Notes: generated from the sequence alone by a model not told the origin. A DNA stretch of 64,000 nt from an uncultured Draconibacterium sp. (GCF_963676735.1 NZ_OY781464.1:2637001-2701000); one strand, 5' to 3'; counted from the stretch's first letter, positions 35,207 to 44,041 are shown. Program-made: numbers and translations.

Positions 35207-35797
35207 ATGCCAAGAAGTCCGGAACAATTTGACGAACTGAGAAAACAGAAAAAGCACCTGATTATGGGAACAGCATTGGAGCTATTTGCCGAAAATGGTT
35301 ACCACGCCACCTCCATTAGTCAGATAGCCGCTAAAGCAAAAATATCGAAAGGTCTTACCTACAACTATTTTTCAAGCAAAAAAGCAATTCTCGATGAGTT
35401 GATGCAGCATGGTTTTGAGGAAATCTACAACAACCTGGATCTTAACCACGATGGTGTTCTTTCTGAAGAAGAATTTATGTTTTTTATCCGGCAAAATTTT
35501 AAACTCTTACGCGAAAATCTGCAGCACTGGAAACTTTTCTTTTCTCTGTTACTGCAGCCTCAAATCTCAAAGGTGTTTGCCGAAACCTATGCGGAAAAAG
35601 CAAAGCCTGTTTTCGAGATGTTTTATGGGTTTATTGAAGCCCGGGGCAGCAAAAATCCGGAAGCCGACCTGATGGCCATAGCAGCAATGCTTGAAGGAGC
35701 CTTTTTATACGCCGTAGCTGCCCCCGATGTTTTTCCGGTAGAAAAAATGGAACAGGCTGTTATTGATGCCTGCTTTAAAATAATTAACAAGCATTAA
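35207..35797 (+). CDS. TetR/AcrR-family transcriptional regulator
   Basis: 196 residues. The N-terminal HTH (LFAENGYHATSISQIAAKAK, then ISKGLTYNYFSSKKAIL) is classical TetR. The rest is a helical ligand domain that includes DLNHDGVLSEEEF, which looks like an EF-hand calcium loop; whether it binds calcium is open. It is first in a run of same-strand genes coding for a LolA-like protein and an ABC exporter (LolA-like start 8 bp after its stop), so it probably represses that operon. Two palindromes suited to TetR lie upstream. Confidence 0.92.
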   Translation: MPRSPEQFDELRKQKKHLIMGTALELFAENGYHATSISQIAAKAKISKGLTYNYFSSKKAILDELMQHGFEEIYNNLDLNHDGVLSEEEFMFFIRQNFKLLRENLQHWKLFFSLLLQPQISKVFAETYAEKAKPVFEMFYGFIEARGSKNPEADLMAIAAMLEGAFLYAVAAPDVFPVEKMEQAVIDACFKIINKH

Positions 35798-35804
35798 GTT
35801 AACC

Positions 35805-36548
35805 ATGAAAAGACTACAGGTAAGTATACTATTAAGTGTGTTAAGTGCGATTGTTTTTGCCCAGGACATGACAGCTATAATTAAAGAAGCCGACGAGAAA
35901 TTCAGAGGAGAATCGAGCCGGGGCGAAATAACCATGATTATTGAACGGCCGGGCTGGAGCCGAACAGTTTCGATGAAAAACTGGACGCTGGGCAACGACT
36001 ATTCGCTGATTTACATTACTGCTCCGGCAAAAGAAAAAGGCCAGGTTTTTTTGAAACGCAACAAGGAAATGTGGAACTGGGTTCCCAATATCGAGCGTAT
36101 GATAAAAATTCCGCCATCGATGATGATGCAATCGTGGATGGGCTCGGATTTTACCAACGACGACCTGGTGAAAGAATCGCAGATGGCAAAAGACTATTCC
36201 AACAAACTGCTGGGCGAGGAAGAAATTGACGGATACCAATGCTACAAAATTGAACTCATCCCCCACGACGATGCGCCTGTGGTCTGGGGAAAGGTTATCA
36301 TGTGGATATCGAAAAAGGAATTACACTGGCTAAAAGCTGAATTTTACGACGAGGACGGCTACCTGGTAAATACCGAAATTTTAACCGAAGTAAAAATGAT
36401 GGACGACCGCGAAATGCCAACCCGACTGGAAATGATTCCGGCCGACGAAGAGGGGCATAAAACCATTATGATTTTTGATAAAATCGAGTTTAACGTTGAT
36501 TTAAAAGAAAGCTTCTTTTCGCAACAAAATATGAAGAGAATACGGTGA
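35805..36548 (+). CDS. outer-membrane lipoprotein-sorting protein (LolA-like)
   Basis: 247 residues with a signal peptide (MKRLQVSILLSVLSAIVFAQ). The mature part is a LolA-like half-barrel with the family marks WSRTVSMKNWTLG, FLKRNKEMWNWVPNIERMIK and a methionine-rich PPSMMMQSWMGSDFTNDDLV. Proteins of this group ride with ABC or RND exporters and probably carry a lipid or lipoprotein across the periplasm. It is tightly linked to tetR (8 bp). The FtsX-type permeases follow after the inserted S23 cassette. Confidence 0.88.
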   Translation: MKRLQVSILLSVLSAIVFAQDMTAIIKEADEKFRGESSRGEITMIIERPGWSRTVSMKNWTLGNDYSLIYITAPAKEKGQVFLKRNKEMWNWVPNIERMIKIPPSMMMQSWMGSDFTNDDLVKESQMAKDYSNKLLGEEEIDGYQCYKIELIPHDDAPVVWGKVIMWISKKELHWLKAEFYDEDGYLVNTEILTEVKMMDDREMPTRLEMIPADEEGHKTIMIFDKIEFNVDLKESFFSQQNMKRIR

Positions 36549-36551
36549 GGG

Positions 36552-36594
36552 GTTGAAGGACTGAGGGGTTGAAGGATTGAAGGAGTGAGTGAGG
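36552..36594. repeat. left inverted repeat flanking the S23 gene
   Basis: GTTGAAGGACTGA (36552-36564) followed by two imperfect direct copies (GGTTGAAGGATTGAAGGAGT). It is the inverse complement of the element at 37064-37089. Confidence 0.7.
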
Positions 36595-36633
36595 ATTTAA
36601 ATAGTTGAATAAATGAATTAAAATATACTAAGC

Positions 36634-36999
36634 ATGGAAAAGTCAGCTATCATTTTTAGAGAAAATATGAAAGCACGATTAAAGGAATTTGTGCTCAGGC
36701 TAATAAAAGAATGCCAACAACTACCGAAATCGCAGGAAGCAAGTATTATCAAGAACCAATTAATCAAATCCGGGAGTTCGGTATATGCCAATTACCGCGC
36801 AGCCTGCCGGGCCCGGTCGAAAGCAGAATTTTTCAGCAAACTGAGCATTGTTGTTGAAGAAGCGGATGAAACAGAGATGTGGTTGAACCTGTTAATCGAA
36901 TCTCAAATAAGCAATACATCGGAGACCAAACTCCTTCATCGCGAAAGCCTGGAAATTCTTAAAATTATGGCTTCTGCTCGTAAAAACACAAAAATATAA
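36634..36999 (+). CDS. four-helix-bundle protein (S23 / 23S rRNA intervening-sequence type)
   Basis: 121 residues, all helical, with the family's FVLRLIKECQQLPKSQE, IIKNQLIKSGSSVYANYRAA and SKAEFFSKLSIVVEEADETEMWLNLL segments. Members occur inside rRNA intervening sequences, as accessory proteins (Avd) of diversity-generating retroelements, and as stand-alone genes of unknown role. Here the gene sits between inverted GTTGAAGGACTGA repeats and interrupts an envelope operon, so it looks like a small inserted cassette. No reverse transcriptase is near. Confidence 0.9.
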   Translation: MEKSAIIFRENMKARLKEFVLRLIKECQQLPKSQEASIIKNQLIKSGSSVYANYRAACRARSKAEFFSKLSIVVEEADETEMWLNLLIESQISNTSETKLLHRESLEILKIMASARKNTKI

Positions 37000-37063
37000 A
37001 ACAATGAACATATACCGAGATCTAAAAATTAACACTATACTTCATCAATTCATCAATGTCTCA

Positions 37064-37089
37064 CCCTGTCAGTCCTTCAGTCCTTCAAC
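37064..37089. repeat. right inverted repeat flanking the S23 gene
   Basis: TCAGTCCTTCAAC (37077-37089), preceded by a second CAGTCCTTCAG, is the exact inverse of the left arm at 36552-36564. It ends 15 bp before the first permease start. Confidence 0.7.
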
Positions 37090-37104
37090 ATATCAATACA
37101 TCTC

Positions 37105-38325
37105 ATGAGAACAAACATAAAACTTGCGTGGCGTAATCTTTGGCGAAATAAGCGCCGAACCACCATTGCCATATCATCTGTTGTATTTAGTGTGATACTA
37201 GCCTCGTGGATGCGCTCGATGCAGGAAGGCTCGTACGACAGCATGATTGATAATTCGGTAAAATTTTACACCGGGTATTTACAGGTTCAGGACACGGCCT
37301 ACTGGAACGAACGAAACCTGGAAAACAGCTTTAAGGTTGCCGACGAACTACAAAATAAAATCAGCAAAATTACAGATGTAAGTCTGGTAGCTAACCGTTT
37401 GGAATCTTTTTCGCTGGCTGCCAACCACCTAAAAAGCAAACCCGCCATGGTGATGGGCATTGAACCCGAAGCCGAAGACCGGATTACCCAACTTTCGAAA
37501 AAAATTGAAGCCGGCGATTTTTTGCAGTCAGGCGATGCAGAAGTAGTTATTGGCAGCGGACTGGCAAAATACCTTAATCTGGGTGTTGGCGACACTTTGG
37601 TAATGATTTCGCAGGGCTACCACGGAATCAGTGCCAGTGGTTTATTCCCCATAAAAGGCATTATAAAACACCCGAATGTTGAATTTAACAAACGCCTGGT
37701 TTACCTCGACATCGAAACGGCCCGCGACTTTTATTCGGCATACGGTTTATCCACCTCGCTTGTGGTAATGACTAATGACCACTACAGTGTGCAACATATA
37801 AAAAAGGCTATTGATAAAATCTTGCCGAAAAACAACACGGTAATGACCTGGACAGAAATGAGTCCCGAACTGGAGCAGGTAATTCAAAGCGACCGTGGAG
37901 GTGGAATTATTATGCTCGGCATTTTGTACCTGGTAATTGCTTTTGGCATGTTTAGCGTGGTAATAATGATGGTGAAAGAGCGCCAGCGCGAATTTGGTGT
38001 TACCCATGCCGTGGGTATGCAAAAACGAAAAATCGCCCTCTTAGTTCTTATTGAGACCCTGTTTATTGGATTAATAGGTTGCTCAATTGGATTAATCATC
38101 AGTTGGTTTTTTTGCTTGTATTTTTACTACAACCCATTGCCCCTATCGGGCGATATGGCCGACGCCATGGCAATTTACGGAATGGAACCCTACATGTTCT
38201 TCTCCATGAAACCTTCGTTGTTTTACAACCAGATGATTGTTGTTTTTATCATTAGCAGCCTCATCGCTGTTTTCCCGATAACAAATGTGAGCCGCTTAAA
38301 AATTACTACGGCAATGCGCAGTTAA
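37105..38325 (+). CDS. ABC transporter permease, FtsX/LolC-E type (1)
   Basis: 406 residues. One N-terminal helix (TTIAISSVVFSVILASWMRS), a large periplasmic MacB-PCD-like domain (about 50-265), and three C-terminal helices in the FtsX domain (GGGIIMLGILYLVIAFGMFS onward). This is the MacB/LolCE topology. It is the first of two related permeases. With the ATPase downstream they should form an extracting (mechanotransmitting) exporter for lipoproteins, lipids or peptides. Confidence 0.92.
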   Translation: MRTNIKLAWRNLWRNKRRTTIAISSVVFSVILASWMRSMQEGSYDSMIDNSVKFYTGYLQVQDTAYWNERNLENSFKVADELQNKISKITDVSLVANRLESFSLAANHLKSKPAMVMGIEPEAEDRITQLSKKIEAGDFLQSGDAEVVIGSGLAKYLNLGVGDTLVMISQGYHGISASGLFPIKGIIKHPNVEFNKRLVYLDIETARDFYSAYGLSTSLVVMTNDHYSVQHIKKAIDKILPKNNTVMTWTEMSPELEQVIQSDRGGGIIMLGILYLVIAFGMFSVVIMMVKERQREFGVTHAVGMQKRKIALLVLIETLFIGLIGCSIGLIISWFFCLYFYYNPLPLSGDMADAMAIYGMEPYMFFSMKPSLFYNQMIVVFIISSLIAVFPITNVSRLKITTAMRS

Positions 38326-38337
38326 TACCAATAAAAA

Positions 38338-39567
38338 ATGAACAAAATGATAATATCAATAGCATGGCGTAATGTTTGGCGAAGTAAAACCCGGAGCCTG
38401 GTAATGATTGCCGCCATTGCCCTTGGGCTGTTTGCCGGAATATTTATGATGGCGTTTATGAATGGGATGTACAATTCACGTATCGATTCGGCAACAAAAT
38501 CAGAATTGTCGCACTTGCAAGTGCATGCCCCGCATTTTTTAGATAATAACGAAACGTTTTTATTTATTTCCGATGGTTTTACGCTGGCCGAACGCATTGC
38601 TGCCCTCGACTCTGTTCAGGCAGCGGCTCCCCGCTTAATTGCTGAAAGTTTTATTATGGCCGCGCATGGCACCGGAGGAGCAAAAATGATGGGTATTAAT
38701 CCGGAACAAGAAAAGCAGGTTACCGATATTTGGGAACACCTGGTTGATGGAGCCTACCTGGAAAAAACAAGCCGAATGCCACCGGTGTTGGTTGGCCAAA
38801 AACTTGCTGAAAAATTACGATTGAAGGTTGGGACAAAAATAAATGTGCAACTGGTTGATTTTAATGGCGATCTTTCATCAAAAGGCTACCGGGTTTCCGG
38901 AATTTACAAAACAGTAAATACCGGATTCGACGAAATGCACATGTTTGTGCACATTAACGACCTGCGAAAACAAATGGCCATTGATGCCGGGGCAGTGCAC
39001 GAAATTGCCGTTTTGCTTAAAAACAATGGTTATGCCTCACGGCTTAAACCAACTATTCAGCAGACTGCAGAAGGTTTGGATGTGCAAACCTGGAAAGAAC
39101 TGAGTCCGGAAATGTCGATTCTAACCGACTCAATGGACCAGTACATGTACATTTTTATTCTTATCATTTTAATTGCCCTGTGTTTTGGCATAATCAACAC
39201 CATGCTTATGGCTGTTTTAGAGCGTGTAAAAGAAATTGGCATGCTAATGGCCATTGGCATGAATAAGCGTAAAATATTCAGCATGATTATTTTTGAATCG
39301 CTGATGCTAACACTTACCGGTGGTTTTTTGGGCATCTTGCTTGGTATTGCGGTCTCCCGAATTTTTGAGAAAAACCCAATCAATTTATCAGCCTTTACAC
39401 AAGGGCTGGAACAGTACGGTATGTCTACAGAAATTGCAACAGAATTTCCAACTCATTCATTAGGAATTTTGGTTACACTGGTAGTTATAACAGGTTTAAT
39501 TTCGGCCATTTACCCGGCACAAAAAGCCCTAAAACTAAATCCGGCCGAAGCCACACGGACTGATTAA
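38338..39567 (+). CDS. ABC transporter permease, FtsX/LolC-E type (2)
   Basis: 409 residues with the same one-plus-three helix plan as the preceding permease (helix 1 SLVMIAAIALGLFAGIFMMA; FtsX domain from YMYIFILIILIALCFGIINT). MLMAIGMNKRKIFSMIIFES is the typical coupling helix. It starts 12 bp after the previous stop; the pair resembles LolC and LolE. The periplasmic domain is about 220 residues. Confidence 0.92.
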   Translation: MNKMIISIAWRNVWRSKTRSLVMIAAIALGLFAGIFMMAFMNGMYNSRIDSATKSELSHLQVHAPHFLDNNETFLFISDGFTLAERIAALDSVQAAAPRLIAESFIMAAHGTGGAKMMGINPEQEKQVTDIWEHLVDGAYLEKTSRMPPVLVGQKLAEKLRLKVGTKINVQLVDFNGDLSSKGYRVSGIYKTVNTGFDEMHMFVHINDLRKQMAIDAGAVHEIAVLLKNNGYASRLKPTIQQTAEGLDVQTWKELSPEMSILTDSMDQYMYIFILIILIALCFGIINTMLMAVLERVKEIGMLMAIGMNKRKIFSMIIFESLMLTLTGGFLGILLGIAVSRIFEKNPINLSAFTQGLEQYGMSTEIATEFPTHSLGILVTLVVITGLISAIYPAQKALKLNPAEATRTD

Positions 39568-39688
39568 TGCGTAAAAGCATGGATGATTAAATACAAAAAA
39601 GAAAAGAGAAAAATCGGCAAGATATAGCGATAAACTAAAAAAACAAAACCCATAAAAACAGTAAGCATTAAAACATTAAAGCATTGTT

Positions 39689-40372
39689 ATGAAAATCATA
39701 GAAATAAAAAACCTGCACAAAATTTACAACAGCAGTTCGGTTTCGGTTCATGCTGTTAATGGCATCAACATCAGTTTTGAAGAAGGTGAATTTACGGCCA
39801 TTGTTGGACCATCGGGCTCAGGAAAAACGACGCTGCTGAATATTATAGGCGGCCTCGACGATGCCACTGAAGGATCGGTTGAAATCGACGGGATTAAAAT
39901 TAATGAACTTTCATCACGCAAACTAACTGACTTCAGGATGAACAATATCGGTTTCGTTTTTCAGGCCTACAACCTAATTCCTGTGCTTACTGCCAAAGAA
40001 AATGTAGAATTTATTATGCACCTGCAAGGCAGTAAAAAGGCCGAACGCGATGCCCGCACCAGCGAATTGCTAAAGGCTGTTGGGCTGGGAGAAATGATGG
40101 ACCGGCGCCCCTCTAAACTTTCGGGAGGACAGCAACAACGGGTAGCCGTAGCGCGAGCTTTGGCATCGAAACCCAAATTTGTTTTGGCCGACGAACCTAC
40201 AGCTAATCTCGATTCGCATTCCACCGAAAACCTGCTTGATATTATGGAGCAGCTAAATAAAGAAGAAAAAATTACGTTTATATTTTCAACACACGACCAA
40301 AGGGTGGTAAACAAAGCGCGCCGTGTAATTACCATCGAGGATGGAAAAATAATAAGCGATGAAAAAAAGTAA
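39689..40372 (+). CDS. ABC transporter ATPase, LolD/MacB type
   Basis: 227 residues, a complete nucleotide-binding domain. Walker A is GPSGSGKTT (40-48), then Q-loop FVFQAYNLIPVLT, signature LSGGQQQRVAVARAL, Walker B FVLADEPTANLD and switch His in FSTHD. The length and the ANLDSHSTENLL sequence fit the LolD/MacB/FtsE group that works with FtsX permeases, matching its two neighbours. The 121 bp gap upstream holds no feature that I can name. Confidence 0.95.
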   Translation: MKIIEIKNLHKIYNSSSVSVHAVNGINISFEEGEFTAIVGPSGSGKTTLLNIIGGLDDATEGSVEIDGIKINELSSRKLTDFRMNNIGFVFQAYNLIPVLTAKENVEFIMHLQGSKKAERDARTSELLKAVGLGEMMDRRPSKLSGGQQQRVAVARALASKPKFVLADEPTANLDSHSTENLLDIMEQLNKEEKITFIFSTHDQRVVNKARRVITIEDGKIISDEKK

Positions 40373-40418
40373 GTAGGATAAATTATAGAAAAGAAGTTAC
40401 ACAAAGAACGATAAAAGT

Positions 40419-41081
40419 ATGAAAGTGTTGATTTTAACAGTCTTATGTCTTTTTAACCTAAGCACTACTGCCAACGAAAAAAGCAAAAACAGCAAACACA
40501 ATACGGCGGCCAATGCCAGTTATTTGTCGGCATTAGAGAAAGAAGTAATCTACGAAATCAACCTGTTTCGTTCGAACCCGCCGGATTACGCCGAAAAGTA
40601 TATTGCTCCCCTGGCAAAACATTACGAGCGCAAAATCTTACACTACCCCGGCGATAAATCGATTATGACGCAAGAAGGCGTAAGCGCCCTGCATGAATGT
40701 GTACGTGTATTAAAAAAAGCAAGTAGCGCTCCACTTTTGTACCCTGACACTCGTTTAACAAAAGCTGCAAACGACCACCAAACCGACCAATCAAAAACCG
40801 GAAAAACAGGTCACACCGGCAAGGATCGCTCCAACCTGAAAGACCGTATTGAACGATATGGCAAATGGCAGGTTCGGATTGCAGAAAACATTGCCTACGG
40901 AAATACATCGGCACAACAAATTGTTGTTTTTCTTTTAATTGATGATGGCGTTAAAAGCCGCGGACACCGAACCAACCTGTTACACCCCGATTTTAAAAGC
41001 ATTGGGGTTGCCTGTGGATCGCACCCAAAATATAACACCATGTGCGTAATGGATTTTGCAGGCGGCATGAGCAATAACTAA
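40419..41081 (+). CDS. CAP-domain (SCP/PR-1-like) secreted protein
   Basis: 220 residues, signal peptide at residues 1-18 (MKVLILTVLCLFNLSTTA). The CAP domain runs from about 45 to 215, with EKEVIYEINLFRSNPPDYA, LTKAANDHQTDQ, IAENIAYG and SRGHRTNLLHPDFKSIGVAC. The pocket His/Glu residues of the family (Glu in AENI, His in GHRTNLL) are present. Bacterial CAP proteins bind small ligands or lipids, but their roles are poorly known. Its place next to a LolCDE-like exporter would fit lipid handling; that is inference. Confidence 0.88.
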   Translation: MKVLILTVLCLFNLSTTANEKSKNSKHNTAANASYLSALEKEVIYEINLFRSNPPDYAEKYIAPLAKHYERKILHYPGDKSIMTQEGVSALHECVRVLKKASSAPLLYPDTRLTKAANDHQTDQSKTGKTGHTGKDRSNLKDRIERYGKWQVRIAENIAYGNTSAQQIVVFLLIDDGVKSRGHRTNLLHPDFKSIGVACGSHPKYNTMCVMDFAGGMSNN

Positions 41082-41096
41082 AGCAAAACAGTACAC

Positions 41097-42272
41097 ATGG
41101 CTAAAAAATTAAGCCTCATACTAACCTTTTTTATATCGAGCTTGCTGCTTTCGGCACAATCTGATGTCTCGTTTTACGGTTACTTAAAAAACCTGGCCAT
41201 GTACTATAAACCTGTGGAGCCTGTTGCGGTATCAGAAACAAAAACACTCGATTACTTAATGCTGAACCAACTTCACAACCGACTAAATTTCAGATACTTT
41301 GCCACTGAAAAATTAACCTTTGCCCTGGAGGCCCGTAACCGTATTTATATGGGCCAAATGATTCGTGAATTTCCGGATTATGAAGAAATGATTGATACGG
41401 ATAACGGCTTTCTGGATTTAGGGACGGTACTAATTTCGGCCGACAGCTGGTTTTTTCATACCATGCTCGACAGGGCCTGGCTCGATTACACCAGCGGGAA
41501 ATGGCAAGTACGCCTGGGCCGTCAGCGCATAAACTGGGGCACTAACCTGGTTTGGAACCCCAACGATGTTTTTAACACCTTTTCTTATTTTGATTTTGAT
41601 TACGAAGAACGTCCGGGTACCGATGGAATTCGCGTGCAATATTATACAAGTGTAACCTCATCAGCCGAACTGGTTTATAAAATTGGCAGAAACAGCAACG
41701 AATCGGCAATAGCCGGAATGTACCGGTTTTCGAAATTTAATTATGATGTGCAGTTTTTAAGCGGCTGGGTAGGAAAAGATTATGTTTTAGGCGGAGGCTG
41801 GGCCGGAAATATTAAAGGAGCCGGTTTTAGAGGAGAAGCCACCTGGTTTAAACCACGTGATAAGGATGATGAAACAAATTTTGAAACCTTTGTGGCTTCC
41901 GTTTCGGGCGACTACACCTTTGCCAATAGCTTATACCTGCATTTTGGAACTCTGTTTAACAGTTACGGAACAACAGGCGATGCCGGTGGCCGCAGTTTTT
42001 TCACCCCAAATATTTCAGCAAAAATGCTATCAATGGGGCGCTACCAGCTTTTCAGCCAGGTTAGCTATCCGTTAACACCCTTGTTTTATGTCAATCTATC
42101 AGCCATGCTAAATCCCTGCGACGGCTCGTCGTTTATTGGCCCCGATTTTTCTTATTCCCTGGCCGACAACTGGGAAATCATGCTTAACGGGCAGTTCTTT
42201 TTCGGGCGATCCGGAACCGAATATGGCGAATATGGACAAGCCATTTATGCACGTGTAAAATGGGCATTCTAA
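41097..42272 (+). CDS. outer-membrane beta-barrel protein (porin-like), unknown substrate
   Basis: 391 residues, signal peptide MAKKLSLILTFFISSLLLSA. The mature chain alternates amphipathic strands throughout (YFATEKLTFALEARNRIYMG, WQVRLGRQRINWGTNLVWN) and ends in an aromatic strand IYARVKWAF, typical of outer-membrane insertion. RLGRQRINWGTNLVWNPNDVF recalls the alginate-export / DUF1302-like porin group. It starts 15 bp after the CAP gene and is the last gene of the tetR-led set, so it could be the outer-membrane end of that export route. Confidence 0.8.
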   Translation: MAKKLSLILTFFISSLLLSAQSDVSFYGYLKNLAMYYKPVEPVAVSETKTLDYLMLNQLHNRLNFRYFATEKLTFALEARNRIYMGQMIREFPDYEEMIDTDNGFLDLGTVLISADSWFFHTMLDRAWLDYTSGKWQVRLGRQRINWGTNLVWNPNDVFNTFSYFDFDYEERPGTDGIRVQYYTSVTSSAELVYKIGRNSNESAIAGMYRFSKFNYDVQFLSGWVGKDYVLGGGWAGNIKGAGFRGEATWFKPRDKDDETNFETFVASVSGDYTFANSLYLHFGTLFNSYGTTGDAGGRSFFTPNISAKMLSMGRYQLFSQVSYPLTPLFYVNLSAMLNPCDGSSFIGPDFSYSLADNWEIMLNGQFFFGRSGTEYGEYGQAIYARVKWAF

Positions 42273-42403
42273 AAAAAATTGAATCATTTTAGAAAAACAG
42301 TTGACAGGAAAAAATGGGCTGATTTATTTTTTAGCACCTAAAAACCATACACAGTTGGGAGCTTAATAAGCTCTGATTTATTCAGAAAACCTGGAATGCT
42401 CAC

Positions 42404-42841
42404 TTATAAAACGTTATTCTTTTTGGAGTTATTTGAAGGCACATGCTTCTTCTGCACAATTTCATGGGTGTAAACAACGCCCCTCTTCACATAAATATGA
42501 AGCTCAGCTTCTTGAGGATCGTTGCTACCTTTGGCATTAGAATCCGCTGTATCAATGGGAATCCGAAGTGTTCCGTTGTACCAGTCAGCTACCATTTTAG
42601 GGCGGGAAAGCACATCTCGTGGATTAATAACTACAGTTGGGCTAACCTGTTGAAAACCCGTTAGGTAAAGCACGTTATTTCTGATGCGCCAGGAGGCCAT
42701 ATACCCTCTTCTGCATTCCGGCATTTTCCCTCGGAATGAAGGAATTTCCTGATGCGCCTCGAAAAAGGCGTCTAAAGGGGTTGAGAACAGCTCAAACAAC
42801 TCGCCATCGAGGTAAATTCTATCTTTTTGTTGAATAGCCAT
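42404..42841 (-). CDS. hypothetical protein, unknown function
   Basis: 145 residues, no signal peptide or membrane helix. It opens MAIQQKDRIYLDGELFELFS and contains a hydrophobic-polar pattern RGYMASWRIRNNVLYLTGF that suggests beta structure, with a Lys/Asn-rich tail. I do not recognise a family. It stands alone, convergent with the porin-like gene. Confidence 0.6.
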   Translation of the reverse strand: MAIQQKDRIYLDGELFELFSTPLDAFFEAHQEIPSFRGKMPECRRGYMASWRIRNNVLYLTGFQQVSPTVVINPRDVLSRPKMVADWYNGTLRIPIDTADSNAKGSNDPQEAELHIYVKRGVVYTHEIVQKKHVPSNNSKKNNVL

Positions 42842-43080
42842 AGTTTTGGTTTAATGAGTGTCAAATCCGACTGGACACTTAAAAGTCTGTTTTTGGCTTC
42901 CCTTAAGTGCTTGCCAGGCTAATGATAAAAATAAACCACAATTTCCTATTTTGGTAATCAATCCACATGTTTTCAAACAAGTTTTGCAGTACTGTTGGGG
43001 GCAAGTAAAGCAGTTTTGCAAATCCAACACCTCAATATAAATTGCCGGTGTTAGAAGAGATTAATCCAGCTCAAAAAAAA

Positions 43081-43119
43081 ACAGTAGTATCATTACAAAT
43101 CGATACTACTGTCTTTTTT
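43081..43119. terminator. strong bidirectional terminator after ssb
   Basis: Perfect 11 bp stem ACAGTAGTATC (43081-43091) / GATACTACTGT (43102-43112), preceded by a run of As and followed by six Ts (43114-43119), so it can act on both strands. It lies 22 bp beyond the ssb stop. The remaining gap from 42842 holds nothing convincing. Confidence 0.88.
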
Positions 43120-43140
43120 GTGGATTAACGCTATCGGCTG

Positions 43141-43482
43141 TTAATTCGAGGCCTTATCCAACATCAGCATTGAATTAATTACAATTTCAGTTGAGTAATG
43201 TTTCTCACCGTTTTTATCTTCCCACTGGCGGTTAGCCAGTTTTCCTTCAACGGTAATTTCCGAACCCTTTTTCAGGTACTTTTCTGCAACTTCTGCATTT
43301 TTTCCCCAGGCCACCAAACGGTGCCAGGTAGTTTCGGTTTGTTTTTCGCCCCGGCTATCGCGGTAAATTTCGTTGGTAGCCAAACTAAAATTTGCTACTT
43401 TTTTTCCACTTTCCAGAGTTCTAACTGTAGGCGCTTCGCCCAAATTTCCTAACAATCGTACGCTGTTTCTTAATGCATTCAT
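43141..43482 (-). CDS. ssb: single-stranded DNA-binding protein
   Basis: 113 residues: an OB fold only, without the acidic C-terminal tail (usually ending DDDIPF) of housekeeping SSB. NSVRLLGNLGEAPTVRTLES and TTWHRLVAWGKNAEVAEKYLKKGSEITVEG are diagnostic. The short tail-less form suggests an accessory SSB, as in many Bacteroidota with more than one ssb. It ends NSMLMLDKASN. Confidence 0.92.
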   Translation of the reverse strand: MNALRNSVRLLGNLGEAPTVRTLESGKKVANFSLATNEIYRDSRGEKQTETTWHRLVAWGKNAEVAEKYLKKGSEITVEGKLANRQWEDKNGEKHYSTEIVINSMLMLDKASN

Positions 43483-43552
43483 GATATTTATTTTTTTAGT
43501 TAATAATGTAGGGCTGTGTCTTTTGCGAGCCCTTTAACGCAATTGTTACTTC

Positions 43553-43560
43553 AAAGGTAA
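43553..43560 (-). promoter_or_regulatory. -7 promoter element of ssb
   Basis: On the minus strand TACCTTTG (43560-43553) matches TAnnTTTG. It would give a 5' leader of about 64 nt. Confidence 0.45.
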
Positions 43561-43609
43561 AGGAGCCCGTTTTGCCTAACCGGTTTTTAAACGTTTGTAG
43601 TCGACAATA

Positions 43610-43645
43610 AACGTTTGCAAACGTTTACAAACGGATATAATTTTG
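43610..43645 (+). promoter_or_regulatory. promoter with overlapping palindromic operator
   Basis: TTTG (43614-43617) and TAATTTTG (43638-43645) are spaced 20 bp, a good promoter for the Zn-ribbon gene. The -33 box lies inside the perfect 16 bp palindrome AACGTTTGCAAACGTT (43610-43625). ACGTTTG half-sites also occur at 43591-43597 and, imperfectly, at 43621-43627. A repressor binding here would block the promoter and may also affect divergent ssb. Confidence 0.7.
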
Positions 43646-43684
43646 TATATTAGCACTTTAACAACTCAAACAAAAAATATAAAA

Positions 43685-44041
43685 ATGGAAAAAAGAACCT
43701 GCCTCGAATGTGGAGAAACCTTAAAAGGACGTGCCGACCAGAAATTTTGCAACGACAGTTGCCGGAATGCTTACAACAATAAAAAGGCAAGTCGGACAAC
43801 AAACTATATGCGTAAAATCAACCGCATATTAAAAAACAATCACAGTATTTTAGAGCAGTTAAATCCCGAAGAAAAAACAACAACCTTTAAAAGTATTCTC
43901 GAAAAAAATGGATTCAATTTTAATTTTTACACCAATACCTATATTACCAAAAACAACCGCATTTATTATTTTGTATACGACCAGGGGTATGCTGAATTAG
44001 AAAACAACAAGTATCTGCTGGTAAAGAATGCGGAAAATTAG
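43685..44041 (+). CDS. Zn-ribbon protein (DUF2116-like), unknown function
   Basis: 118 residues from ATG 43685, chosen over an upstream frame start at 43643 because that one would overlap the -7 box. The N-terminal zinc ribbon is CLECGETLKGRADQKFC, then NDSCRNAYNNKK (CxxC-x12-CxxxC). A helical and then beta C-terminal domain follows (about 40-118). The gene sits behind a palindromic operator and is divergent from ssb. Confidence 0.8.
   Translation: MEKRTCLECGETLKGRADQKFCNDSCRNAYNNKKASRTTNYMRKINRILKNNHSILEQLNPEEKTTTFKSILEKNGFNFNFYTNTYITKNNRIYYFVYDQGYAELENNKYLLVKNAEN

Noticed and set aside
42858..43040. 60-codon plus-strand ORF in the gap before ssb
   Set aside because: No promoter, no ribosome-binding context, and low-complexity content; it lies upstream of a terminator with nothing to support it.
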